Assembly: GCF_014696825.1 (NCBI RefSeq) | Contig: NZ_JACJQU010000008.1 | Span: forward strand, 124,001-188,000 | Reading direction: 5' to 3' | Origin: Anabaena sphaerica FACHB-251 | GTDB taxonomy: Bacteria > Cyanobacteriota > Cyanobacteriia > Cyanobacteriales > Nostocaceae | Length of the DNA: 64,000 nt | Shown: in pieces, positions 9,628-18,602 of the stretch | Numbering within the stretch: position 1 is the stretch's first letter | Layout: every line of letters starts with the position of its first letter | Notes under the pieces: generated by a model | Seen by the model: the letters and a program-made list of their open reading frames with translations, nothing else | Database searches by the model: none | What the model was told of the DNA's origin: nothing | Program-made: the position numbers and the translations under genes

Positions 9628-9864
9628 CTATTTACCTAAATTCAACCTAATCAAAACCTCATCTAAATCCTTATCAGCCCATTCTCTTGCTTGTCTTGCT
9701 GCTGCTAAATCTGCTAAAATATCACCAATTTCCCGATGTACAAACTTCTCGCTAATATCCACAAACTGAGAAGGACTAAGATTATAATCAGCCTCTCTTA
9801 ACTTTTCAATTTTGACAACCTTACTCAATTTATCCCTAGTTTCCCAACTGCTGTCTCCTATCAA
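9628..9864 (-). pseudogene. 3' fragment of type I restriction methyltransferase gene (hsdM-like)
   Basis: The encoded 78 residues include YNLSPSQFVDI followed by a conserved-looking helix (IGDILADLAAARQARE) and DKDLDEVLIRLNLGK. N-x-N/Y-NLS-x-S-x-x-V near the C-terminus is typical of HsdM proteins. No ATG precedes it; only a TTG at 9864 opens the frame, and the catalytic methylase region is absent. I read it as the decayed tail of a modification subunit, upstream of the PIN pair and the hsdS fragment on the same strand. Expression is unlikely. Confidence 0.5.
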
Positions 9865-9893
9865 TGGATTTATTCTTGGAGGGAACTATTAGG

Positions 9894-10319
9894 TTAACGC
9901 AATTTGTTAACTAATTGTTGATAAATAATATCTAACCACACAGGAATCACAGCTTTACCTTCATCCAGAGATGCGATCGCAATTTTCTTATCAAACTCTA
10001 CCAACGAAAGCGAATCCTCCTGTGCCGACAACAACAACATAAACCGCTTACCTTTACCTGAAACAAACAACTCCGGCTCTTGTTCCTTCAGCCTTTTCAG
10101 TGTTTCACAGGCAATATCAAAACTGATACCCGTAGACAGCCAATATACCATCGCTGCCAACTCCACCAAATTAGACCTGGAATAATAAATACTGCGTCCC
10201 GTACCCGTATCACCAATTACAGGTACAACAATCCCCTTCTCTCGCCAATACTGAATCTGGCGAAGGGTACAACCTGTCAATTGAGCCGCTTCCTTACTTG
10301 TGAAAAAATTTTCTTGCAT
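9894..10319 (-). CDS. MerR-type DNA-binding regulator, possibly CvkR-like
   Basis: The 141 residues begin with a MerR winged-helix motif: TSKEAAQLTGCTLRQIQYWR, then a wing containing GTGRSIYYSRSNLVELA. The remaining 80 residues form a C-terminal domain with strands (RFMLLLSA) rather than the long coiled coil and cysteines of metal-sensing MerR proteins. It starts 182 bp from a CAST-like transposon terminus and reads away from it. Type V-K CRISPR-associated transposons often encode a MerR-type repressor of cas12k (CvkR). That identity is an inference from fold and position; no cas12k remains here. Two ACAAATATG repeats upstream of its start could be an operator. Confidence 0.65.
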   Translation of the reverse strand: MQENFFTSKEAAQLTGCTLRQIQYWREKGIVVPVIGDTGTGRSIYYSRSNLVELAAMVYWLSTGISFDIACETLKRLKEQEPELFVSGKGKRFMLLLSAQEDSLSLVEFDKKIAIASLDEGKAVIPVWLDIIYQQLVNKLR

Positions 10320-10416
10320 AAAATACTATTTTACAGAAAGCGGCTATAATACAAATATGGTATTATTAGACAAATATGTTTAAAAGGTATGAGCCAAATT
10401 ACCATTCAGGCGTAAA

Positions 10417-10506
10417 GGACAATTAATTTGGCAAGGCGGACAATAATTTGTCAACGCGGTCAAATAATCTGGCAAACGACAGCGACATATAATGTGCGAA
10501 TGTACA
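10417..10506. mobile_element. Candidate terminus of a Tn7-like / type V-K CAST element (TnsB-site array)
   Basis: Four related direct repeats with a period of about 21 bp start at 10417, 10438, 10458 and 10482 (for example GGACAATAATTTGTCAACG and GGTCAAATAATCTGGCAAACG). The array ends in TGTACA at 10501-10506, five bases from the 3' end of tRNA-Thr. Ends of type V-K transposons start with TGTACA and carry repeats of this TGACA-N-TAAT-x-TGTC style as TnsB sites, and these elements insert beside tRNA genes. The opposite end, tnsB/tnsC/tniQ and cas12k were not found, so this would be a decayed element. Confidence 0.65.
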
Positions 10507-10511
10507 ACAAA

Positions 10512-10583
<72 letters not shown>

Positions 10584-10619
10584 ATACACGATTTAAAAGT
10601 ATAGCATATATTTACAAAA

Positions 10620-10865
10620 ATGGTAGATCCAAATTTAAAAAATCGTTTGAAAGCTGAAATAGCCGCCCCCTATCGGGGTTTAAGACAATTTATCTATATT
10701 GGTGTTGGTGCTTCTGGTTTTATCGGCGCATTTGTATTTTTCTTTCAACTACTGGCTGGTAGGAACATTGACAGCACCTTACCTAACTTTGCACTGCAAT
10801 TAGGAATAGTTGCTCTGATGGTATTTCTGTGGAGATGGGAACAAAACCGCCAAAGACGTTCCTAG
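10620..10865 (+). CDS. DUF3493 membrane protein
   Basis: This 81-residue protein has two hydrophobic helices (about residues 24-45, FIYIGVGASGFIGAFVFFF, and 58-73). The N-terminal part, NRLKAEIAAPYRGLRQF, is the signature of DUF3493, found in cyanobacteria and chloroplasts. Plant LPA3, a photosystem II accumulation factor, belongs to the same family, so a thylakoid-related role is plausible but not shown. It is monocistronic, between tRNA-Thr and a convergent MFS gene. Confidence 0.75.
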   Translation: MVDPNLKNRLKAEIAAPYRGLRQFIYIGVGASGFIGAFVFFFQLLAGRNIDSTLPNFALQLGIVALMVFLWRWEQNRQRRS

Positions 10866-10936
10866 CTACATCAGAATCAAAAATGGGCAAAAGGCAGGAG
10901 TAAAGATAAACATTCTTTTTTCCCTGTTACCTGTAA

Positions 10937-12118
10937 TTATGAATTACGTGGTGTATATCTTTGACGATTATATATGGCAAAACCTAAAACTAAAAATGTT
11001 AAAACTCCTGCTAAATATAAAGGATAGCCATAAGTTATCGGCTGAGATTGCTGTACAATCATTCCGGCAATTACAGGACCAATACCATTAGAAATACTTA
11101 GATAAGAAGCATTTAATCCTAAAACAGTTCCCTGATCTTCAGCTTTAGCATTGAGAGAAATTAACGTGCTAATCATCGGTTGCACAAGAGAATTGAATAA
11201 GGAAAATAATATACTAACTATGACAAAATAATTAATGTTAGCCCAAATCGGCATTAAAAAAAATGACAAACTCCGAAAAAACAAACCTAAAAATAATATC
11301 TTGACTATATCAAATTTTCCTTTGAGGATAGAAATTCCCCAAGTTTGCATAATTACTGCCAGCGTACCAAAAGTTAAAAAGAGAAGAGTTAAAGATTGAC
11401 TATTTTGCCCCAGAACCTTGATAAAGTAAGGTTGAAAAGCATAGGTAAACATTGTAAATGTTGTCCCAGTAAAAAAATTAATTAATAGTAAAATGCCAAT
11501 TCCTGGCATTGCTAAACCTTTAATTAAATTTCCTAAACCTAAATCAAAGATATTTTTAGGTTTTTGTGCCTGCTGTTGGAGAGTTTCTGGTAAAAATAAT
11601 ATTGTCATTAACAAAGCCACAAACGCTACTCCACCAGAAGCTAAAAAAGCAGCCCCCAAAGAAATCTGCTGTGCTAACAAACTTGTAGCTGGTCCTAAAA
11701 CAAAGCCTAACCCCATTGCTGCACCATAAATGCCAAAAGCTTGGGCGCGTTTTTGGGAAATGGTGATATCAGAAATAACTGCTTGAGCAACAGAGGCGTT
11801 ACCACCCGTGATCCCATCTAAGAATCTGGCAAAAAATAGCACCCAAGCTGTTGTTGCCGTTCCCGCTATGAAGTTAGCAATCACAGTACCAGCTAAACTG
11901 ATAATTAGTAAAGGCTTACGCCCAAATCTATCAGATAATTTACCTATGACGGGGGTTGCGAAAAACTGAGCTATAGAGTAAATAGAAAATAATAAACTGG
12001 TTTGAAAATCGGTCAGACCAAATTGTTTACCATAAAGATAGATAATGGGAATTAAAATTGTAAAACTGAGGGAGTTAACAAAGGCAATTAAAGCAGTAAT
12101 CCAAAAATTACGATTCAT
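10937..12118 (-). CDS. Major facilitator superfamily exporter (TetA-like)
   Basis: The 393-residue protein has twelve predicted membrane segments. The motif-A loop between helices 2 and 3 reads GKLSDRFGRKPLL, the drug/proton antiporter form, and motif C of helix 5 appears as GLGFVLGPATSLL, which marks exporters of the TetA type. The start codon at 12118 faces the divergent K+ channel gene across an 87-bp gap. The substrate cannot be deduced; resemblance to tetracycline exporters is at subfamily level only. Confidence 0.85.
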   Translation of the reverse strand: MNRNFWITALIAFVNSLSFTILIPIIYLYGKQFGLTDFQTSLLFSIYSIAQFFATPVIGKLSDRFGRKPLLIISLAGTVIANFIAGTATTAWVLFFARFLDGITGGNASVAQAVISDITISQKRAQAFGIYGAAMGLGFVLGPATSLLAQQISLGAAFLASGGVAFVALLMTILFLPETLQQQAQKPKNIFDLGLGNLIKGLAMPGIGILLLINFFTGTTFTMFTYAFQPYFIKVLGQNSQSLTLLFLTFGTLAVIMQTWGISILKGKFDIVKILFLGLFFRSLSFFLMPIWANINYFVIVSILFSLFNSLVQPMISTLISLNAKAEDQGTVLGLNASYLSISNGIGPVIAGMIVQQSQPITYGYPLYLAGVLTFLVLGFAIYNRQRYTPRNS

Positions 12119-12205
12119 GTTTAATAATTAGCTAATAGGTTTTGGCTTTATGGCTGCATTCAACTTTAGTAATAGTAACATTTGCCATGCTTTTATTTAC
12201 TACCT

Positions 12206-13123
12206 ATGAAATTTAGATTAAAGAGACTTTTAAACAAGCAAAGAAAGCGGATCATTCCACGAGTTCATATCAAGATCAATAATGGGCAATTTGAAGTTAT
12301 GGGCATGGGTGCATGGCATTCATACTGGCGTGATCCTTACCATTTATTGCTCACAATTCCCTGGATAGGATTCTTGATCCTTATTTGTATTTTTTATGTA
12401 GCTATTAATACTATATTTGCCTTAGCTTACTTGCTCGGTGGAGATTGTATCGCTAATGCTCAACCAGGCTCTTTTTTAGATGCCTTTTTTTTCAGCGTGC
12501 AAACTTTGGCATCTATTGGGTATGGTGCGATGTATCCGAAAACAACTTATGCTAACGTCATAGTCACCATTGAAGCAATAATTGGTTTAATGGGAATTGC
12601 ATTAATGACGGGATTAGGCTTTGCTCGTTTTGCCCGACCAACTGCCCGTGTAATGTTTAGCAATGTAGCCGTTATCACAGAACATGAGGGAATGCCAACA
12701 CTGATGTTTCGCACCGCTAACCAACGTCGGAACATGATTTTAGAAGCACAAATGCGGGTGTATTTAATGCGTGACGAAGTAACGGCAGAAGGTGAGTCTA
12801 TGCGTCGGATCTATGATTTACCACTTATACGTTATCAGACACCTAACTTCTCTTTATCTTGGTCAGTTATGCACACTATTGATGAATCCAGCCCTTTGTA
12901 CGGGATGACACCAGAATTACTAATCAAGACACATTCTTCACTGATTGTATCTCTAAGTGGCATTGATGAAACAGTGTCACAGGTAGTCCATGCCCGTCAT
13001 AGTTATATTGCTAAAGATATTTTGTGGAATAGTAGATTTGTTGATATTATCCACCACACCCCTGATGGACATCGCTATTTTGATTACAACCATTTTCACG
13101 ATGTTTTACCGTTGGAGAATTAA
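12206..13123 (+). CDS. Inward-rectifier potassium channel (Kir/KirBac family)
   Basis: This two-helix K+ channel has a large cytoplasmic domain. An amphipathic slide helix (SYWRDPYHLLL) comes before TM1 (ILICIFYVAINTIFALAYLL). The pore loop carries the selectivity filter SIGYG near residue 105, and TM2 follows (VTIEAIIGLMGIALMTGL). The C-terminal immunoglobulin-like domain contains RTANQRRN and WSVMHTIDESSPLYG, both hallmark Kir stretches. I chose the ATG at 12206, giving 305 residues; the longer frame opens with a TTG at 12182. It would conduct K+ across the cytoplasmic or thylakoid membrane; the gating ligand is unknown. Confidence 0.93.
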   Translation: MKFRLKRLLNKQRKRIIPRVHIKINNGQFEVMGMGAWHSYWRDPYHLLLTIPWIGFLILICIFYVAINTIFALAYLLGGDCIANAQPGSFLDAFFFSVQTLASIGYGAMYPKTTYANVIVTIEAIIGLMGIALMTGLGFARFARPTARVMFSNVAVITEHEGMPTLMFRTANQRRNMILEAQMRVYLMRDEVTAEGESMRRIYDLPLIRYQTPNFSLSWSVMHTIDESSPLYGMTPELLIKTHSSLIVSLSGIDETVSQVVHARHSYIAKDILWNSRFVDIIHHTPDGHRYFDYNHFHDVLPLEN

Positions 13124-13476
13124 GAGAGTAAGAGTATGGCTTGAGCTTGCGTGTGATGTAGGAGTCATTCGCCACACTTTACTATCAGTAATTTAGGTAA
13201 TCTACTCAACTAATTACAGAATATAATGAAGAAGCCTATACATTTAAAGGCTGGGAAGAATCACTTCACGCCAAAATCAGGTGGTTGTAATTTTTGATAA
13301 TTTTTACTGGTAGTGCTAAGTTTTTCTATTTCTAGACTCAATTAGGCTTTACTCGCTTCCCACCTTGAGAATACCGATTGAATAAACCACGAAGGCACGA
13401 AGAACAAGAAGCAAGAAGGAAGATAGGTAATCTTGCATTGGGAAGGGAGTAGTCGCAAAAGGAGCTAGAAACTATT
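13124..13476. other. Intergenic region before the sensor cyclase
   Basis: There is no convincing gene here. A 22-codon frame near 13226 (MKKPIHLKAGKNHF...) is too short to support. The segment 13384-13440 is a purine-rich run (cgaaggcacgaagaacaagaag) like those often found between genes in this genome type. A GGAG at about 13460 is a usable ribosome-binding site for the downstream ATG at 13477. Confidence 0.4.
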
Positions 13477-16400
13477 ATGAACCTCAATGATCATAACCTA
13501 AATATTGATGTTAGCTCAATTCATTGGAATTGGAATTATTTAGTGGCAGAAATTTCTCTCCAGATCCGGCAGTCATTAGAATTACAAACAATTTTACAAA
13601 CAACTACCGATGAAGTACAAAAACTACTCCAGTGCGATCGCGTGCTTTTGTACAAATTTGATTCAGATTGGAGTGGTGAAGTAGTAGTAGAAACCGTTTT
13701 AGATCCTCAATGGTCTATTTTAGGTAAATTAGTTCATGATACTTGTTTTGAAACCTGTTGGTTACAACCCTATCAAGAAAATCAAGTCAAAACTATTGCT
13801 GATGTTAATACAGCTAACCTTACACCCTGTCATGCAGAATTTTTAGCAGGTTTTCAGGTTAAAGCAAACTTAGTTGTACCCATACTTTGTACTTCCCAAC
13901 TTTGGGGTTTATTAATTTGCCATAGTTGTATCGCTCCCCGTGAGTGGCAAACCCAAGAAATAGAAGGTTTACAACAAATAGCCGTTCATGTTGGTATTGC
14001 TATTCACCAAGCCTGTTTATTAGCAGAATTACAACAGGAAAAAGCCAAATTAGAAGTCGTAATGGCAACACGCACAGAGCAATTAGAACAAACTAATTTA
14101 GATTTTCTCACAGAAGTCAGAGAACGATCAAAACTGGAAACAATAGTTAGTGAAAGTGAAAAATTTTTACGGCAAGTTTTAGACAGTATTTTTACCTTTG
14201 TGGGAGTATTAACCTTTTCGGGAATTTTAATAGAAACAAACCAAGCACCTTTAGATATTGCTGGAATTACCCGTGAAGATGTATTAGGTAAACACTTTGC
14301 AGATACCTATTGGTGGGAATATTCCCCAGAAGCTAAAGCAAAAATTCGAGCAGCAATCGAACAAGCTCAACAAGGAATTACAGTTAGATTTGATATTCCC
14401 GTACAAGCAAAAGAAGGAAAACAAATTATCATTGATTTTTCCCTTCATCCTCTACGAAATGAACAAGGAGAAATCACCCATTTAATTCCTTCTGGTACTG
14501 ATATTACAGAACGCAAACAGGCGGAAATTGCCTTACAAAAAAGTCGGGATGAAAGATTTAGATTAGCAGCAATTGTAGAATCTTCTGAAGCAGCAATTAT
14601 TAGTAAAACCCTCGATGGTATTATTACTACTTGGAATCAAGCAGCAGAAAGGTTATTTGGTTATAATACCTCCGAGATCATTGGTAAACATATCAAAACC
14701 CTAATTCCCTTAGAACGTCAAACAGAAGCTGCATCCATTTTACAGCGTATTCAACAAGGGGAAAAAGTAAATACCTATGAAACCCAAAGACAACATAAAG
14801 ACGGTAGTTTAATTGATGTAGCCTTAACTATTTCGCCTATTTGTGATGAAAATGGTGTAATTATTGGCGCATCAAAAATTGCTAGGGATATTCGTGATCG
14901 CAAACTCCTGGAATCAGAAAGAAATCAAGTAGAATTAGAACTACGTCAAAGTAATGAACAACTAGAAGACTTCTTTGATAATGCTAGTGATTTAATTCAA
15001 AGTGTTTCCTTAGAAGATGGGAAATTTATTTATGTTAATCGTGCTTGGTTAGAGACATTAGGTTATAGTCGTGATGAACTGAATAACCTCACAATTTTTG
15101 ATTTAATTCATCCTGATTGTTTACCCAATTGTCAACGAATATTTCAAGAATTACAATTAGGTAAAACAAATAATTTAGAGCGATTAGCGATTTCTTTTAT
15201 TAATAAAAACCACCAAAAAATACTTCTAGAAGGTAGTATTAATGTCAGATTTGCAGAGGGTAAACCAGTTGCTACCCGCGCAATTTTACGAGATGTAACA
15301 GTCCAACGTCAAATAGAAGTTACTCTGCAAGAACAAGCTAAAATTCTCCAAATATTTTATGACTATTCTCCTTTGCTGTTAGGAGTAGTGGAAACTTCAG
15401 AAAATGATATTCTCCATACTTTACATAATTCCACAACCTTGGAATTTTTTGGAATTTCTAGAGAACAGCTAGATAATAAATGGGCAAGGGAAATTGGTGT
15501 TAAACCAGAAACAATTCAAATGTGGTTAGATCACTATTGTCAAAGTCAGGAAACACAAACACCTGTGCAATTTGAATATGAACATCATACAGATCAACAA
15601 ATCTATTACTTATCTACTATAGTTAAATATATTGGCATTGCTGACAGTGGACGACCTCAATTTTCCTTTATGGTGCGGGATATTAGTGCCATTAAACAGT
15701 TAGAAATTGAACATCAAAAAATAGAACTGGTTGAGCAAAGAAATCAACAAGTTAAACAAGAAATTAAACTCTTAGAAAATATTTTAGATATCGTTTTAGC
15801 AGGTTATTGGGATTGGGATATCAAGAATAATACTGAATATCTCAGTCCTGGGTTAAAAAAAATGTTTGGTTATGCAGATCATGAACTATCTAATTCTTCA
15901 GAAACTTGGCAAAAACTAATTTTTCACCAGGATCTACCCAATGTATTGTATAGGTTTGATCAGCATATTCAAAGTCATGGAGAAATTCCCTTCTATAACG
16001 AAGTTAGATATCTTCATAAAGATGGCTCAATTGTGTGGGTAATTTGTTCGGATCAAGTGATTGAATGGGATGAAGATGGTAATGCGGTCAGGATGATTGG
16101 TTGTCATATTAATATTACAGATCGCAAGCAAGCTGAAAATAATTTGCGGCACATTAATCTAGTTTTGGAAAATGCTGTAGAAGGAATTGCTCGTTTAGAT
16201 GTTACAGGTAGATATGTAACTATTAACCGTGCTTATGCAGAAACTTGTGGTTATGAACCTAATGAATTAATTGGTAAAGAATGGCAAATCACAGTTCATG
16301 CAGAAGATTTACCTGCGTTGGAATCTGCATATCAAACTATGTTGAAAACTGGCAAGGTTAATCAAGAAGCTAGAGGAGTTCGTAAAGATGGGAATATTTT

Positions 16401-18291
16401 TTATAAACAATTAATTATGATCAGTGATTACGATGACCAAGGGCAATTTATTGGTCATTACTGTTTCATGAAAGATATTAGCGATCGCAAAGAATTTGAA
16501 ATAGCTCTATTAGATAGTGAACACCGTTATCGTAATATTATTGAAACAACTTTGGAAGGGGTTTGGATCTTAGATGCAGAAGGTAAAACTACCTTTGTCA
16601 ATCAGCGAATGGCGGATATGCTGGGTTATAGTTGTAGTGAAATGATTGGCACTCATTTAATGGATTTTATTAATTCTGAAGATCGTCCCCAAGCACAAAT
16701 TTATATGCACAGACGACTACAGGGAATTGGTGAACAGCATCCTTTCAAATTTCAGCATCAAGATGGAACTTCTTTATGGACTCTAGTTTCTACTACACCC
16801 ATTTTAGATCATAATCATAATTTTTTGGGTGCTACAGGTTTAATTACTAATATTACTCAATTGGTAAATGTTCAAAATGCCTTAAAAAATTCGGAATTGC
16901 AGTTAAGTGGGGTTTTAAATAGTTCCTTAGATGGCATTATGGCTTTTCAGTCGGTGCGAAATGAACAAGGTAAGATTATTGATTTTGAATGGTTATTATG
17001 TAATCCTACTGCTTATCAAGTTATAGGTAGGGAAGATTTAATTGGGAAACGACTATTAACAGAACTGCCAGGAAATAAGGAAGAAGGACTATTTGATCTC
17101 TATATTAAAGTTGTAGAAACTGGTGAACCTATCCAAAGAGAGTTTTATTATAATCATGATGGAATTGACTGCTGGTTTGAAAACATCGCTGTCAAATTAG
17201 GAGATGGTTTTGCTGTTACTTTCCGTAATGTGACAAATAATAAAAAATCAGAACAGGCTTTACAAATTCTTAATAAACAATTAGAAGAACGGATTACAGA
17301 TTTAGCTCAACGTCATGAAGAAATGCTAATTTTAAGTGAAATTAGCGACTTTCTGCAAGCTTGTTTAACTGTTCAAGAAGCCTGTGAAATTCTGAGTAAT
17401 TTAGTCCAACCTCTATTTCCTGATTGTAGTGGGGGTTTATTTATTACTAATTCCTCTCGTAACCGGGTGGAAATGTTATCTTCTTGGGGTGGGTCTCTAT
17501 CATCTATTGTGGATTTTTACCCCAATGAATGCTGGTCTTTAAGACGGGGAAAAATTCATATTTGTAATGCTAAAAAATTTGGTTTACGTTGTCAACATAT
17601 TCCCAAAGATGTAAAACTTACTAACACTATTTGTATTCCTATGATTGCCCAAGGTGAGACTTTAGGGATGTTCCATATTATGACTAATAACCCCAAAGCC
17701 TTATCAGAAACAAAAGAACAAATTGCCCGTGCTTTAGCTGAACAGGTAGGATTGGCTTTAGCTAATCTTAATCTACGAGAAACCCTACACCATCAAAGCA
17801 TTAGAGATCCTTTAACGGGTTTATTTAATCGTCGTTATTTAGAAGAATTTTTAACTCAAGAAATCGCCCGCGCTCAACGTAAACAACAGCCTATAGGTGT
17901 GATCATGTTAGATGTGGATCATTTCAAACGTTTTAATGATACCTATGGTCATGACGCAGGAGATTATGTATTAAAAGCTGTAGGTGGTGTTTTGAAAGAA
18001 CATATTCGGGGTTCAGATATTGCTTGTCGTTACGGTGGAGAAGAAATGAACGTCATTCTGCCCGAATCTTCTATTGAAGAAACTGCGATGAGAGCAGAAG
18101 AAATGAGACAGGCGATCGCCCAACTGTCCCTTTCTCATAATAGACAAACATTAGGTAGCATCACGGTATCTTTAGGAGTTGCTGGTTTTCCCCAACATGG
18201 TGCTAGTAGTACGGCATTAATTCAAACTGCTGATGCTGCCCTATATCGTGCTAAAGCTGCTGGACGTAATCAAGTTATAGTTGCACCCTAG
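13477..18291 (+). CDS. Cyanobacteriochrome-type GAF / multi-PAS / GAF diguanylate cyclase
   Basis: The 1604-residue cytosolic sensor ends in a GGDEF domain that would make cyclic di-GMP. Domains in order: GAF1 (about 30-178), a coiled coil (about 178-225), eight PAS/PAC units (about 227-1270), GAF2 (about 1290-1425, CWSLRRG), and GGDEF (about 1435-1604). GAF1 has DTCF at 88-91 and a canonical Cys118-His119 in PCHAEFLAGFQVKANLVVPI. The two cysteines are 28 apart, as in DXCF cyanobacteriochromes such as TePixJ, so bilin binding and blue/green sensing are likely. The active site reads GGEEM (1520-1524) in place of GG[DE]EF. An intact RxxD inhibitory site (R1511-D1514) lies five residues before it. 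No EAL domain follows. Confidence 0.9.
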   Translation: MNLNDHNLNIDVSSIHWNWNYLVAEISLQIRQSLELQTILQTTTDEVQKLLQCDRVLLYKFDSDWSGEVVVETVLDPQWSILGKLVHDTCFETCWLQPYQENQVKTIADVNTANLTPCHAEFLAGFQVKANLVVPILCTSQLWGLLICHSCIAPREWQTQEIEGLQQIAVHVGIAIHQACLLAELQQEKAKLEVVMATRTEQLEQTNLDFLTEVRERSKLETIVSESEKFLRQVLDSIFTFVGVLTFSGILIETNQAPLDIAGITREDVLGKHFADTYWWEYSPEAKAKIRAAIEQAQQGITVRFDIPVQAKEGKQIIIDFSLHPLRNEQGEITHLIPSGTDITERKQAEIALQKSRDERFRLAAIVESSEAAIISKTLDGIITTWNQAAERLFGYNTSEIIGKHIKTLIPLERQTEAASILQRIQQGEKVNTYETQRQHKDGSLIDVALTISPICDENGVIIGASKIARDIRDRKLLESERNQVELELRQSNEQLEDFFDNASDLIQSVSLEDGKFIYVNRAWLETLGYSRDELNNLTIFDLIHPDCLPNCQRIFQELQLGKTNNLERLAISFINKNHQKILLEGSINVRFAEGKPVATRAILRDVTVQRQIEVTLQEQAKILQIFYDYSPLLLGVVETSENDILHTLHNSTTLEFFGISREQLDNKWAREIGVKPETIQMWLDHYCQSQETQTPVQFEYEHHTDQQIYYLSTIVKYIGIADSGRPQFSFMVRDISAIKQLEIEHQKIELVEQRNQQVKQEIKLLENILDIVLAGYWDWDIKNNTEYLSPGLKKMFGYADHELSNSSETWQKLIFHQDLPNVLYRFDQHIQSHGEIPFYNEVRYLHKDGSIVWVICSDQVIEWDEDGNAVRMIGCHINITDRKQAENNLRHINLVLENAVEGIARLDVTGRYVTINRAYAETCGYEPNELIGKEWQITVHAEDLPALESAYQTMLKTGKVNQEARGVRKDGNIFYKQLIMISDYDDQGQFIGHYCFMKDISDRKEFEIALLDSEHRYRNIIETTLEGVWILDAEGKTTFVNQRMADMLGYSCSEMIGTHLMDFINSEDRPQAQIYMHRRLQGIGEQHPFKFQHQDGTSLWTLVSTTPILDHNHNFLGATGLITNITQLVNVQNALKNSELQLSGVLNSSLDGIMAFQSVRNEQGKIIDFEWLLCNPTAYQVIGREDLIGKRLLTELPGNKEEGLFDLYIKVVETGEPIQREFYYNHDGIDCWFENIAVKLGDGFAVTFRNVTNNKKSEQALQILNKQLEERITDLAQRHEEMLILSEISDFLQACLTVQEACEILSNLVQPLFPDCSGGLFITNSSRNRVEMLSSWGGSLSSIVDFYPNECWSLRRGKIHICNAKKFGLRCQHIPKDVKLTNTICIPMIAQGETLGMFHIMTNNPKALSETKEQIARALAEQVGLALANLNLRETLHHQSIRDPLTGLFNRRYLEEFLTQEIARAQRKQQPIGVIMLDVDHFKRFNDTYGHDAGDYVLKAVGGVLKEHIRGSDIACRYGGEEMNVILPESSIEETAMRAEEMRQAIAQLSLSHNRQTLGSITVSLGVAGFPQHGASSTALIQTADAALYRAKAAGRNQVIVAP

Positions 18292-18359
18292 AAATTGAGA
18301 CAGCAGGAGTGCTGGGTGCTGGAGATAAATTCTAGACTTTTTCCCCAAATTAACATTAA

Positions 18360-18390
18360 CCGCCTATCCCAAAGAGACAGGCGGTTTTTT
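18360..18390 (+). terminator. Intrinsic terminator after the sensor cyclase
   Basis: The stem CCGCCT (18360-18365) pairs with AGGCGG (18379-18384), and six T residues follow at once. It lies about 70 bp past the cyclase stop codon. The convergent psbJ gene ends at 18430, so the hairpin may also help end that transcript. Confidence 0.75.
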
Positions 18391-18429
18391 AATGTTGCTT
18401 GTTAAACAAAAATTCGGATCAGGTTATCA

Positions 18430-18549
18430 TTACAATGAAGAACCAACTCCGGCGTAGGCTCCATAAAAGAAAATACCTACAACAGTAATTACACCTAAAC
18501 CTGCGATTGTAGCGACAACCCACAGGGGAATTCTCCCACTTCCAGACAC
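18430..18549 (-). CDS. psbJ: Photosystem II protein J
   Basis: PsbJ is a 39-residue single-helix subunit beside cytochrome b559, needed for electron flow and assembly at the acceptor side of PSII. The frame starts at a GTG at 18549, preceded by a strong GGAGGAG site eight bases away, which settles the start. The product reads [20 protein letters not shown] and ends [11 protein letters not shown], matching PsbJ. It is the last gene of psbE-psbF-psbL-psbJ. Confidence 0.95.
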   Translation of the reverse strand: MSGSGRIPLWVVATIAGLGVITVVGIFFYGAYAGVGSSL

Positions 18550-18602
18550 AGTTTTCTCCTCCCTTACAAATAAATCAACAGAATTTAGCGATGAAGTTCC
18601 AG

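Noticed and set aside
10417-10506. CRISPR array reading of the 21-bp repeats
   Set aside because: Repeats are imperfect, adjacent rather than separated by spacers, and end at a transposon-type TGTACA.
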